Assembly (NCBI GenBank): GCA_963783245.1
Contig: CAWAMS010000002.1
Location: forward strand, 186,001-250,000
Source: Bog-473 sp963783245
GTDB taxonomy: Bacteria > Actinomycetota > Acidimicrobiia > Acidimicrobiales > RAAP-2
Direction of reading: 5' to 3'
DNA length: 64,000 bases
Below the pieces are notes generated by a model, which ran no database searches, was not told where the DNA came from, and saw only the letters and a program-made list of their open reading frames with translations. The position numbers were made by a program, and so were the translations under genes. Shown one piece after another: positions 42,619 to 50,850 of this stretch (the first letter of the stretch is position 1; each line of letters opens with the position of its first letter).

Positions 42619-42624
42619 TATATT
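42619..42624 (+). promoter_or_regulatory. -10 box of the carboxyltransferase gene
   Basis: TATATT followed by 8 bases and the GTG at 42633. Confidence 0.45.
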
Positions 42625-42632
42625 CACCCGCA

Positions 42633-43995
42633 GTGACTCTCGCGGTGAATGGACGTGTGGCCGATCGCATCGGTATCGGCAAGGGCATCACAGGCACCGT
42701 CAATTCCGGGATCGGCCGCATGGGTGGCCGCGACGTGGTGGTGGCCAGGTCGTACTCGCTGGAGCGGCGGGGCGCTCTCACCTACGCCGACGGAGTGCGA
42801 CTGGCGGAATCGGCCGAATTGGCCCGCCGTCTGCGCATCCCGCTCGTGTTCATCGTGGCCTCGAGCGGGGCCGACGTGCTCGACGGTGTCGCCGCGCTCG
42901 CATGGCTGGGGCCAGGCCGCCGCCGCCATCGCGGCCTGTAGCGGCGTCGTGCCGGTGTTGATGGCGGCGACCGGTCCTGTCGTCTCGGGGCCGGCTCTCT
43001 TGTTGGGGCTGGCCGACCTGGTCGTCATGAACTCCGAGGCGGTGGCGTTCGTCTCGGGTCCACAGATGGTGGCGGAGTTCACCGGCGTCGAGGTCGAGCT
43101 GCACGAACTGGGCGGGGTGAGCACGCACGCCCGGTCGAGCGGCGTCTGCGCGGTGGAGACCGACGACGTGGAGGGGGCGCTGGCCGCGCTGCTGGAGCAT
43201 CTGCCCTCGCATGCCGACGAGATCGCCCCTGCGTGGACGGTCACCGACCCGGTGGTGCGCTCGACACCCGAACTGCGCGCACTGATCCCCGAACGCAAAG
43301 CGGCGACCTATGACGTGCGTGACGTCGTTCGCCACGTGGTCGACGATGGCGGGTTCCTCGAATTGTGGCCTCGCTGGGCCGGTCAGATCGTGACGGGACT
43401 CTGTCATATCGGGGGACTCACGGTCGGCATCGTGGCCAACCAGCCCCGCATTCTCGCCGGCACGCTGGACATCGCAGCTTCCCAGAAGGCGGCCCGGTTC
43501 GTCCGCTTCTGCGATGCGTTCAACCTGCCAATCGTGAGTCTGGTGGATACGCCCGGTTTCCTGCCCGGCAAGGATCTCGAGTGGCGGGGCATGATCCGCC
43601 ACGGGGCGGAGCTCGCCTTCGCGTACGCCCAGGCCACGGTGCCCCGGGTCTGCCTGATTCTTCGCAAGGCCTTCGGGGGTGCGTACATCGTCATGGACTC
43701 CCGGGGGATAGGCAATGACATCTGCTTGGCCTGGCCCGCCGCGGAGATCGCCGTCATGGGCGCATCGGGCGCGGTGCAGATCCTGCACCGGGGGATCGAC
43801 CCCGCCGAGAGGGCGGACCGCGAGTCGGGGTACGAGGAGGCGTTCCTCAATCCGTGGCCGGCATCGGAGCGTGGACTGGTGGACCAGGTGATCGATCCGG
43901 CGGACACCCGAATCGTCCTCTGCTCGGTGCTACGCCAGCTCGCGACCAAACGCGAGCTCCTCGTGGGACGTAAGCACGATGCTGGTCCGCAATAG
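42633..43995 (+). pseudogene. Acyl-CoA carboxylase carboxyltransferase (beta) subunit with frameshift
   Basis: From the GTG at 42633 the protein reads VNGRVADRIGIGKGITGTV... LARRLRIPLVFIVASSGADVLDGVAALAW, then stops being coding. From about 42905 the next frame carries WGQAAAAIAACSGVVPVLMAATGPVVSGPALLLGLADLVVM and the complete C-terminal carboxyltransferase domain (GIVANQPRILAGTLDIAASQKAARFVRFCDAF, LVDTPGFLPG, RKAFGGAYIVMDS). The span is one base more than a multiple of three; removal of CTGG at the TGGCTGG near 42904-42910 (or of one base) restores the frame. It also lacks about 50 N-terminal residues of normal AccD/PccB proteins. No biotin-carrier subunit is adjacent. Confidence 0.78.
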
Positions 43996-44081
43996 ATGTG
44001 TGAGCTGGGTGTCAAAGGATTGTCATCTGTTCGCAACGAATATGTGATTGTTCCGCGCACTGTTTTGGGAACGAATCCGGC

Positions 44082-44408
44082 ATGATCAACAGAGTGGATC
44101 ATTCAGGGGAAGACACACTGTTCGTGTTGGAGTCGTGTCACAGCACGTGGATCTTCGACACCGAGAGGCTTCGTTTCAGGCGAATCCTCAAGGGTCTGGC
44201 GCTGGACGCCCACGCGGCGACGACGGCGTGGCGGCCCTACTTCGGATTGGAGATCGATCCGATCTCCGAGTCGTTCGTGGTGTTGTTGAACCCTGAGGGA
44301 TCACGTCTACTCCGCTCGTGGCGTCACGTCGAGCAATGCCCGCAGTGCGGTGGCAATCAGACGGCCGAGCTGTCGCTCGACGAGCTCAGGGGAGCTTCGC
44401 TGGCCTGA
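44082..44408 (+). CDS. Small protein with a C-terminal CxxC, function unknown
   Basis: 108 residues from the ATG at 44082. It has mixed alpha/beta character with Trp and Phe residues (STWIFDTERLRFRRILKG, AWRPYFGLEI) and ends with CPQCGGNQTAELSLDELRG, a single Cys pair that could bind metal only as a dimer. It looks coding by codon bias. I do not recognise the family. It stands alone between the carboxyltransferase and the CtaG-like gene. Confidence 0.62.
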   Translation: MINRVDHSGEDTLFVLESCHSTWIFDTERLRFRRILKGLALDAHAATTAWRPYFGLEIDPISESFVVLLNPEGSRLLRSWRHVEQCPQCGGNQTAELSLDELRGASLA

Positions 44409-44467
44409 CCGTTCGCGGCAGGGCGTCCCGCTGTCCCAGCGGGCCAGGTGCACGGCGCCAGTGAGCG

Positions 44468-45397
44468 CTACGCGGCCGGCTCTGGGGGTGGTGGGTGATC
44501 CTCGGGCGTCGTGGTGCCTTCGGGCAGTGTGGTTCTCGGGAGCCAGGCCGACCGTGTCCGCAGGGCCCGGCGGTCGGCCCGTTGGATCTCCCTCTCGACG
44601 TCGGACCACAGCAAGGGCTCGGGATCTTCCCCGACCCCCGCCGCGGTATTCGATCGCATCATGAGGGAGAACGCGACCGTCCAGAGGACTGCGATGGTGC
44701 ACAGCTTGGCCAGGAAGCCCGCCAGCTGCTGATCGAGTACCGATGACATGCCCAGCACCGCTTCGTGGTGGTCGTAGGAGGCGTAGAGCGGTCGACGGGC
44801 GAAGATCCACACCACGGAGAGAAAGCTCGGCACGATGGACTGCACGATCAGGTACGCCCCGCGCCCGACGGCAGAGAGAGGTTTCACGCCCGGCAGTTCG
44901 GTGAGGACAGGCGCCCAGAGGACGAAGCCCGAGAGCAGGACCACGAGCTGGATCACCACGCGGGCAACCTCCGAGCGGGCGGCCAGGCTCACCACGCCGG
45001 TGGTCAACGTCCCCACGGCGACCACGGTGACGAACACGATCGCCGGGACGGGCTTGGTGGCCTGGCGCAGGGCGGCATCGACGACGGGAGGCCTGGTGAG
45101 CCACACGAGGAGCGGTCGCGGCGTGCCGAGCACGAGTAACGGTGGCACGGCCAACATCAGAAGGAGCCGCTGCGCCACCAGGGCAAGAAGGGACCAGCGC
45201 GCGGCGAGGTCCGCGAGCGGCCACATGAAGGCCACGACGAGGGCGACCACGCCGAGGCCGAAGCAGATGCGTTGGTGTCGGGTGGCCCGGTACTCCTCGG
45301 CGCGGGTGGCGAGCAGATACGCGATCAGGAGGGCGGGGATGGCCACCGTCCAAAAGATGTTCAGATGCCAGCCGAAGGGGTGGGCCAGCGCCGTCAT
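44468..45397 (-). CDS. CtaG-like membrane protein (caa3-type oxidase assembly family)
   Basis: 309 residues from the ATG at 45397 (MTALAHPFGWHLN). About seven membrane helices, with family features HPFGWHLNIFWTVAIP, MWPLADLAARWSLLALVAQRLLLML, PPLLVLGTPRPLLVWLTRPP and SVVWIFARRPLY. CtaG-type proteins help copper delivery to cytochrome c oxidase; no oxidase genes are in the window. The C-terminal tail is charged, then Pro-rich. It is divergent from pafB with 29 bases between start codons. Confidence 0.8.
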   Translation of the reverse strand: MTALAHPFGWHLNIFWTVAIPALLIAYLLATRAEEYRATRHQRICFGLGVVALVVAFMWPLADLAARWSLLALVAQRLLLMLAVPPLLVLGTPRPLLVWLTRPPVVDAALRQATKPVPAIVFVTVVAVGTLTTGVVSLAARSEVARVVIQLVVLLSGFVLWAPVLTELPGVKPLSAVGRGAYLIVQSIVPSFLSVVWIFARRPLYASYDHHEAVLGMSSVLDQQLAGFLAKLCTIAVLWTVAFSLMMRSNTAAGVGEDPEPLLWSDVEREIQRADRRALRTRSAWLPRTTLPEGTTTPEDHPPPPEPAA

Positions 45398-45413
45398 GGG
45401 ACCGCAGCGGCCG

Positions 45414-45419
45414 TAGGCT
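45414..45419 (+). promoter_or_regulatory. -10 box of pafB, leaderless type
   Basis: TAGGCT followed by exactly 7 bases and the ATG at 45427. The identical box and gap precede gpsA. Confidence 0.55.
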
Positions 45420-45426
45420 CTCCCCG

Positions 45427-46509
45427 ATGGCTGCCCCGGCACGACTCGACCGACTCGAACGCGTGACGGACCTCGTCCTGGTCCTGCTCAACACCGAGCA
45501 GCCCTTGACGCTGGACGCCATCGCTCTCCACGTACCCGGGTACCCCGAGGAACATTCGGCACGTCGCCAGGCCTTCGAGCGCGACAAGCGACTCCTGCGC
45601 GACGAGGGAATCCCCGTGCTGACACAACGGCTGGACGGTCTCGAACAGTACGGCTACAAGATCGACCGCGACGCGTTCTACTTGCCGGACCTGGCGCTCG
45701 ATCCCGACGAGCAAGTTGCCCTCCACCTGGCCGTCGCCGGCGTGCACCTCGACGATCCTAGTGGTCGAGATGCACTCTTGAAGCTTGGTGCCACCGGCCT
45801 GGGTGAGGTGCGCCCCATCGCCACGCTGGTGACACCGCGTGCGCTGATCGATCTCTTCGAGGCTGTGCGCACCCACACGGTCGCGTCGTTCTCCTACCGC
45901 AACAGCACGCGCCGGGTGGCGCCCGCAGGGCTCTGGTTCCGTTTCGGGCACTGGTACCTGGTGGCGTGGGACCTCGGCCGCGAGGCGGTGCGCACGTTCC
46001 GTGTCGACCGGATCGAAGAAGCGGTGCACCTCGAAGGTCCGGGCAGCGCGGTTCTCCCCGAGGGCATCGACATCAAGGCGTCACTGCCTGACGAGCCGTG
46101 GCGCGCCGAGGGCGACGACCACGTCGTCACGCGTATCAGGGTGGATCCCATCGAAGGCGCGAGAGTGGCCGAGGAGGTGGGGTCCGATCGGGTCGAGAGC
46201 CGCGCCGACGACGGCTCCGTCGTTCTTTCGTTGCGGGTGGCGGGGTTTCCCGAGCTCCGCTACTGGATCCTCGGCCTGCTCGATCACGCCGAGATTCTCG
46301 ATCCACCGCAATTCCGCTCCGAGCTCACCGTGTGGCTCACCGGGATCGCGGACGGAACGGCCGATCCCCAGGCCCCCCGGAAGATTCGTGCCGTTCCCGC
46401 TCCCGTCTCTCGACGGCGACGTGGCGGAAGGCGCCCGGCCCGCACCCGGGAGGGAGACCAGTCAACGCCTGCGACGCCTTCTGGCCGTCGTCGGATGGTT
46501 GGCCCGTGA
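45427..46509 (+). CDS. pafB: WYL-domain transcriptional regulator PafB-like
   Basis: 360 residues from the ATG at 45427. N-terminal winged helix (RLERVTDLVLVLLNTEQPLTLDAIALHVPGYP) then a WYL-type sensor domain (HTVASFSYRNSTRRVAPAGLWFRFGHWYLVAWDLGREAVRTFRVDRI). PafB and PafC form the activator of the mycobacterial-type DNA-damage response. The last 40 residues (SRRRRGGRRPARTREG...) are Arg-rich and overlap pafC in another frame, so the natural protein may end or continue elsewhere at the C6 run before 46380. Proteasome genes, often neighbours, are absent. Confidence 0.85.
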   Translation: MAAPARLDRLERVTDLVLVLLNTEQPLTLDAIALHVPGYPEEHSARRQAFERDKRLLRDEGIPVLTQRLDGLEQYGYKIDRDAFYLPDLALDPDEQVALHLAVAGVHLDDPSGRDALLKLGATGLGEVRPIATLVTPRALIDLFEAVRTHTVASFSYRNSTRRVAPAGLWFRFGHWYLVAWDLGREAVRTFRVDRIEEAVHLEGPGSAVLPEGIDIKASLPDEPWRAEGDDHVVTRIRVDPIEGARVAEEVGSDRVESRADDGSVVLSLRVAGFPELRYWILGLLDHAEILDPPQFRSELTVWLTGIADGTADPQAPRKIRAVPAPVSRRRRGGRRPARTREGDQSTPATPSGRRRMVGP

Positions 46510-47404
46510 AGGGGAGGCGACGATCGCTGACGTGGCGCGTCGCTTCTCCATGGAGGAGGACGAGCTCATCCGCGAGCTCGAGCTGGCGGCATGTTGCGGC
46601 GTGCCACCGTACACGCCTGACACCTTGATGGAGATCGAGGTGTCGGAAACGTCGGTCCGTGCGTTCCTGCCGCCCGAGTTCGCACGGCCTCGTCGGCTCA
46701 CGCCGGCAGAAGGGTTCGCCGTGGCCGCCTCGGCCCGATTGATCATGGCCGTGCCCGGGCCCGAGGACGCCGCCTTGCGCCGCGCCTTGTCGAAGCTCGA
46801 CGCGGCGTTGGGATCGCGCGAGGCGATCGGTATGGACGTCGATGCCCCTTCATCGCTCGCCGCCATCCGCCGGGCGACCGACGCCGGTGAGCTGGTGGAG
46901 ATCGAGTATCACTCGGCCTCCCGCGATGAGTGGACGAGGCGTGTCGTCGAGCCGGTCCAGGTGATCACCGCGGAAGGGCACTGGTACCTCGACGCCTTCT
47001 GCCGGCGCGCCGGCGACATGCGGCGCTTCCGGGTCGATCGGATCAGCGCCGTGCGCCCCACCGGGGAGTCCGGCGCACCGACCGACCGTTCCCGACGCGC
47101 CGGGGAGGACCCGTTCGTGCCAGGACCGGGTGCGGTCGAGGTGCAGCTCCATCTGGGCCCGGGGGCCCAATGGGTGCCCGAGTCCGTGCCGGTGCGTGGC
47201 ATCGGGCGCGCCGCGGACGGAACGGTGACCGATGTCCTCCTCGACGTGGCGGGCATGGCCTGGTTCGAGCGGTTGCTCCTTCAGCTCGGTCCCGACGCGT
47301 TCGTCGTGCGCCCACCCGAGCTCACCGACCTGGCGGCGAGAGCCGCCCGCAAGGTGTTGTCCGTGTACGCGGAAAACGCCGAAGAGCACCGCGAACCGCA
47401 CTGA
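46388..47404 (+). CDS. pafC: WYL-domain transcriptional regulator PafC-like
   Basis: 338 residues from the GTG at 46388, with GGAAG close upstream; the frame is open further 5' through the pafB gene. The helix-turn-helix lies at RLRRLLAVVGWLAREGEATIADVARRFSMEEDELIREL. The WYL domain has LVEIEYHSASRDEWTRRVVEPVQVITAEGHWYLDAFCRRAGDMRRFRVDRI. It is the partner of PafB in a heterodimer; some actinobacteria fuse the two. The gene is followed by a relaxase gene, an unusual neighbour. Confidence 0.86.
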   Translation: MPFPLPSLDGDVAEGARPAPGRETSQRLRRLLAVVGWLAREGEATIADVARRFSMEEDELIRELELAACCGVPPYTPDTLMEIEVSETSVRAFLPPEFARPRRLTPAEGFAVAASARLIMAVPGPEDAALRRALSKLDAALGSREAIGMDVDAPSSLAAIRRATDAGELVEIEYHSASRDEWTRRVVEPVQVITAEGHWYLDAFCRRAGDMRRFRVDRISAVRPTGESGAPTDRSRRAGEDPFVPGPGAVEVQLHLGPGAQWVPESVPVRGIGRAADGTVTDVLLDVAGMAWFERLLLQLGPDAFVVRPPELTDLAARAARKVLSVYAENAEEHREPH

Positions 47405-47493
47405 CGTCGTCGCACACCGACCGTTCCCCAACCGACCGCACGATGGAATCGGGCGGGTACGGGGACGCGGATGTTCCCGAGAACGGAGGTCGG

Positions 47494-48909
47494 GTGCTCG
47501 GAATCCACCGCCTGACGTCAGCGGGAGCCGACTACTACCTGGCGGACCTCGCGGGGGAACTGCCGTTACCGGGACAGCTGGACGACGGGCTGGCGCACTG
47601 GATCGGACAGGCGGCAGACGGGCTTGGCTTGCGCGGAGCCCCCGATCCGATGGCGCTGGAGGCGGTTCTCGACGGTCGCCACCCGACATCGGGGCACCGC
47701 ATGCGATCCGACCGTGCCACCGTGCGCGGATTCGACCTCACCTTCAGCGCGCCCAAGTCCGTGAGCGTGGTCTTCGCGTTGGGCGGAGAGGATGTGGCGC
47801 GCCACGTGATCGCTGCTCATCGTGAAAGCGTGCGAGGCGCGCTGACCTACGTCGAAGCGCACGGTCTCAGCGCGCAGAGAGGATCGGGTGAGGACCGCCA
47901 CGTCGTGCCGACCACGGGCCTCGTCGCCGCGTCGTTCACTCATGGGGTCAACCGCAACCTCGACCCGCATCTCCACACACATGTCGTCATGGCCAACATG
48001 GTGCACGGCCACGATGGCCGCTGGAGTGCCTGCGATCATCGTGGGCTTTCGGCGCATCGCGGAGCGACGTCCGCCATCTACGAGGCGCACCTGCGGGCCG
48101 CGCTCACCACGCGCGTGGGGGTGCAGTGGGTCGACGCCCCGCGTCTCGGTGCGGAAGTGGCGGGGGTCTCCCTCCTCACCCGCGGTGAGTTCTCGTCGCG
48201 ATCCGCCGACATCCGTCGCCACATGTCCGAGTGGGGATCGCATTCGGCCCGAGGCGCGCAGATCGCATGGGCGGCGACCCGGTCCGAAAAGCAATCAGGG
48301 CTCGACTTCGCCGAGTTGACGGCGCAATGGCAGCGACGCGCTTTCTTCGTGGGAAGCGACGCCGATCAGATACGCGCGCTCCTCGGGCGAGCCGATCGCA
48401 GCGCAGGCGCTCCGATTCTCGATGAGCACCGATTCGGCGCTGCCTTGTCGTTGACGCCCGATGGCGCGGCGCGCCGCAGGGATGTCGCGGCCGCCTTCGG
48501 CGCAGCGGCGCTCGGCGGCGCCCCGGCGCAGAGCGTCGAGAGACTCACGGATCTTTGGACACCGAGACTTTCCGCTCGGACACAGATCGGCGTCGCCGAA
48601 GACGTCCGCACGTTGCGCAGCGTCATCCCGGGCGGGCATCTTCTCGGGGTACTCGGCCCGCGCCCTGTGCATCCCGCCGACCATGCCGTCTGGCGCGATG
48701 CCGCCAAGCTCATCGATGACTACCGGGCTCGGTGGGACGTGCCCAGAGGGAGCGATGCGCTCGGCACCGAAGGCCGGGCTTCGGGGATCTCGTCGCTGCC
48801 CACCGAGCGCCTGATCGACCACCTCAAGACGACGCGTCATGTGGAGGTGGCACGGCAGAGGCTGGGCTGGCGGGCCCCGCGCCAGCACGAAATGGAACGG
48901 GGCCGGTGA
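47494..48909 (+). CDS. TrwC/MobF-type relaxase domain protein, no helicase
   Basis: 471 residues from the GTG at 47494, preceded by GGAGGT; ATG 47443 is in frame too. The family N-terminus VLGIHRLTSAGADYYLADLAG carries the catalytic-type Tyr pair (Y14, Y15). DLTFSAPKSVSVVFAL follows, and the metal triad is H159-x-H161-x-H163 (PHLHTHVVMANM). Such enzymes nick DNA at an origin of transfer and stay covalently attached. Full TraI/TrwC proteins also carry a RecA-like helicase; here the protein ends soon after the relaxase part, with no Walker motif. It is convergent with a coupling-protein gene three bases away. Confidence 0.84.
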   Translation: MLGIHRLTSAGADYYLADLAGELPLPGQLDDGLAHWIGQAADGLGLRGAPDPMALEAVLDGRHPTSGHRMRSDRATVRGFDLTFSAPKSVSVVFALGGEDVARHVIAAHRESVRGALTYVEAHGLSAQRGSGEDRHVVPTTGLVAASFTHGVNRNLDPHLHTHVVMANMVHGHDGRWSACDHRGLSAHRGATSAIYEAHLRAALTTRVGVQWVDAPRLGAEVAGVSLLTRGEFSSRSADIRRHMSEWGSHSARGAQIAWAATRSEKQSGLDFAELTAQWQRRAFFVGSDADQIRALLGRADRSAGAPILDEHRFGAALSLTPDGAARRRDVAAAFGAAALGGAPAQSVERLTDLWTPRLSARTQIGVAEDVRTLRSVIPGGHLLGVLGPRPVHPADHAVWRDAAKLIDDYRARWDVPRGSDALGTEGRASGISSLPTERLIDHLKTTRHVEVARQRLGWRAPRQHEMERGR

Positions 48910-48912
48910 CGC

Positions 48913-50280
48913 TCAGCGCCCCCGGACCGCCGATTCCCGCACCATGGGCGCGGGCTGCCGTCCCGACATCTCACGCCACGGGCTGGTTGCGTGGGCCGGC
49001 GTGAGGCGCACCGAATCGAAGGTCCTCTCGGGCCGCAGCACGAGCGCGTGTCCAGCTGAACCCCGTGCGATCACGTCCACCGGGAAGCGGGGCACCCGAA
49101 CGGTGCTGACCGAACTCGACGGACGAAGTCGCCCCCATTCGCCGACCGTGTGGCCCACGGTCGTCGAATGCAGCTCGTGTTCACCACCGAGAGCACTGAG
49201 GTCGCGGAGTGTCGCGACATCGGCGATCCCCGGGAACACGACCGTCGCGCCGAACAACGTCAGAAACCCGTCCGCGTCGGATCCCCAGCGACTTCGTGCC
49301 TGCGAGAGGTCCTGCAGGCACGCCATCACGAGAAGCCCTTGCCCTGCGCCCTCGCTCAGCATGGCCGGCAGATCGGGAATGGGAGCGATATTGGCCACCT
49401 CGTCGAGGGCGAGCAGCGTCGGGGGTGATCGCTCACCGCTCCTTTCCCGGTCGTAGGTGGCATCGCGCACGTCGCCGATGGCCGCGACCACGAGCGGCGC
49501 GAACTGGTGCTGCCTGCGTCCGGCCGAGCAGATGTACATGGTGTTGGCCCCGCGCACGAAGTCCGCCGCATTGAGCGGAGGGAGCTCAGTGGATGCCAGC
49601 GCGGCCTCCGACCTGTATGCCGCCAGGACACCGGACGCGGTGGACCAGATACCCGACTGTTCCCGGGAATCGGTGCCGACGATGCCGGCCAGCAGGTCGG
49701 TTGCGGTGGAGTCCTCTCCAACCGTGCGCGAGAGTATTTCGAGCGCCGTGGCGCCATCGTGACGATCGATCCATCGTAAGACCGATCGCATGGGGAGGGA
49801 TTCGAGGGCCGCCGCGTGCAGCAGGGGAGATAGCAACGCACTTGCTCGTTCACTCCAGTGCTGATCCCCTCCCGAGCGCGCACTTGTACCCCCGCCCAGG
49901 CGCGAAGCGTTGACCATTGCGTCGGATGTCTGTACCGCAGCGTCCCAGTTCTTTGCTGTTGTGATCGGCGACCAACCGACGCGCTCGACGGAGGCCGGGC
50001 ACGCAATTTCGCCGCTCGGGTCGAAGAGAAAGGACCATCCGTTGCGGCTTCGCTCCGGCGCGGTCGTCATCATCACATCGGGCTTGGTCGAGGTGGACAC
50101 GACAGGTCCTTCGGCCACGAAAAGATTGGGTATGACCAGGGACGACGTCTTTCCCGAGCGCGAAGGGCCGAGCACCAGTGTGGAGCGTTGCGGACCCGCC
50201 CACGACCACGTCCGGTCATTGATTCCGAGGTAGATGGCGTGCGCGTCGTGGCGCGGAAGAGCGAAGACGGATTCGGTCAT
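48913..50280 (-). CDS. VirD4/TraG-type coupling ATPase, soluble form
   Basis: 455 residues from the ATG at 50280; upstream in-frame sequence to 50622 is not protein-like. Walker A GPSRSGKTS (residues 38-46), the T4CP-type continuation LVIPNLFVAEGPVVSTSTKPDV, Walker B TLLALDEVANIAPIPDLP near residue 291, then QDLSQARSRWG and FPGIADVATLRDLSALGG. It lacks the N-terminal membrane helices of classical VirD4, like some actinobacterial versions. It would hand relaxase-bound DNA to a secretion channel, but no other conjugation genes are present. An inverted repeat lies 20 bases upstream of the start. Confidence 0.82.
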   Translation of the reverse strand: MTESVFALPRHDAHAIYLGINDRTWSWAGPQRSTLVLGPSRSGKTSSLVIPNLFVAEGPVVSTSTKPDVMMTTAPERSRNGWSFLFDPSGEIACPASVERVGWSPITTAKNWDAAVQTSDAMVNASRLGGGTSARSGGDQHWSERASALLSPLLHAAALESLPMRSVLRWIDRHDGATALEILSRTVGEDSTATDLLAGIVGTDSREQSGIWSTASGVLAAYRSEAALASTELPPLNAADFVRGANTMYICSAGRRQHQFAPLVVAAIGDVRDATYDRERSGERSPPTLLALDEVANIAPIPDLPAMLSEGAGQGLLVMACLQDLSQARSRWGSDADGFLTLFGATVVFPGIADVATLRDLSALGGEHELHSTTVGHTVGEWGRLRPSSSVSTVRVPRFPVDVIARGSAGHALVLRPERTFDSVRLTPAHATSPWREMSGRQPAPMVRESAVRGR

Positions 50281-50300
50281 GCGCGCGCGACATGGTGATG

Positions 50301-50325
50301 GAAATTCGGTCGCGTCGCGACCGAA
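50301..50325. repeat. Perfect 12-bp inverted repeat with 1-base centre
   Basis: AATTCGGTCGCG (50301-50312), T, CGCGACCGAATT (50314-50325). It lies 20 bases before the coupling-protein start codon. It could be a repressor operator or the hairpin part of an origin of transfer for the neighbouring relaxase. Confidence 0.8.
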
Positions 50326-50567
50326 TTGTCGTGAATGCATCGTCGCGTGATGTGGAAGACACTCTCTTCGGATGCAACGCGACAGAACGTGAGTCTTGTA
50401 CTGCAACACATCGTTCTCGCGACACGACGCGGCGAATTTCACGGTGCGCGCGGTGGAAGAATGGGGTTGCACACAGAGCGCGAAAACACGTCGCAAAAAG
50501 ATGATGCTTGACCTGGGAAGGTACATAACGAAGAATGTGTGTACCCGAAGTGTTATGGAGGGTTGAT

Positions 50568-50714
50568 ATGTGCTGCGATGCAACAGTGTGCAGCGCGCCA
50601 GGCAAAGACATCGGAATGCCAACTACGCGCCTCATGCAGTGCCTCATCACCTCAATCAGTCGTTGCAATTCGGGTAATCGGAACGGACTGCTCGTAGGAA
50701 GAAAAGGTCGATGA
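50568..50714 (+). CDS. Possible small Cys-rich protein, 48 residues
   Basis: The ATG at 50568 has GGAGGG with a 5-base gap, one of the best ribosome-binding sites in the region. The 48-residue product begins MCCDATVCSAPGKDIG and has five Cys. TTGACC lies about 55 bases upstream as a possible -35. Codon bias is unlike the neighbours, so this may be chance or a horizontally acquired small gene. No family is recognised. Confidence 0.25.
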   Translation: MCCDATVCSAPGKDIGMPTTRLMQCLITSISRCNSGNRNGLLVGRKGR

Positions 50715-50850
50715 ACCACCTTCAGACGTGCCAAAAGTTCCAAGCGACAAAGAAATCGGTGCGGCAGTGCGCACGACGATGTGTTCGTCACATCGGCGTG
50801 GCGCAGGCTTCACCTCTATTCAGTGACCATGCTCCTAGGGAGGTGCACCT

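Larger units (their letters stand above)
50281..50850. other. Low-GC spacer between coupling-protein and histone-like genes
   Basis: 570 bp with visibly weaker G/C content and no long coding frame. It holds the perfect inverted repeat at 50301-50325, the direct promoter area of both flanking genes, a GGTACA/TGTACC inverted repeat with a 14-base gap (about 50519-50544), and a possible 48-codon gene at 50568. The rest shows nothing recognisable. Confidence 0.5.
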
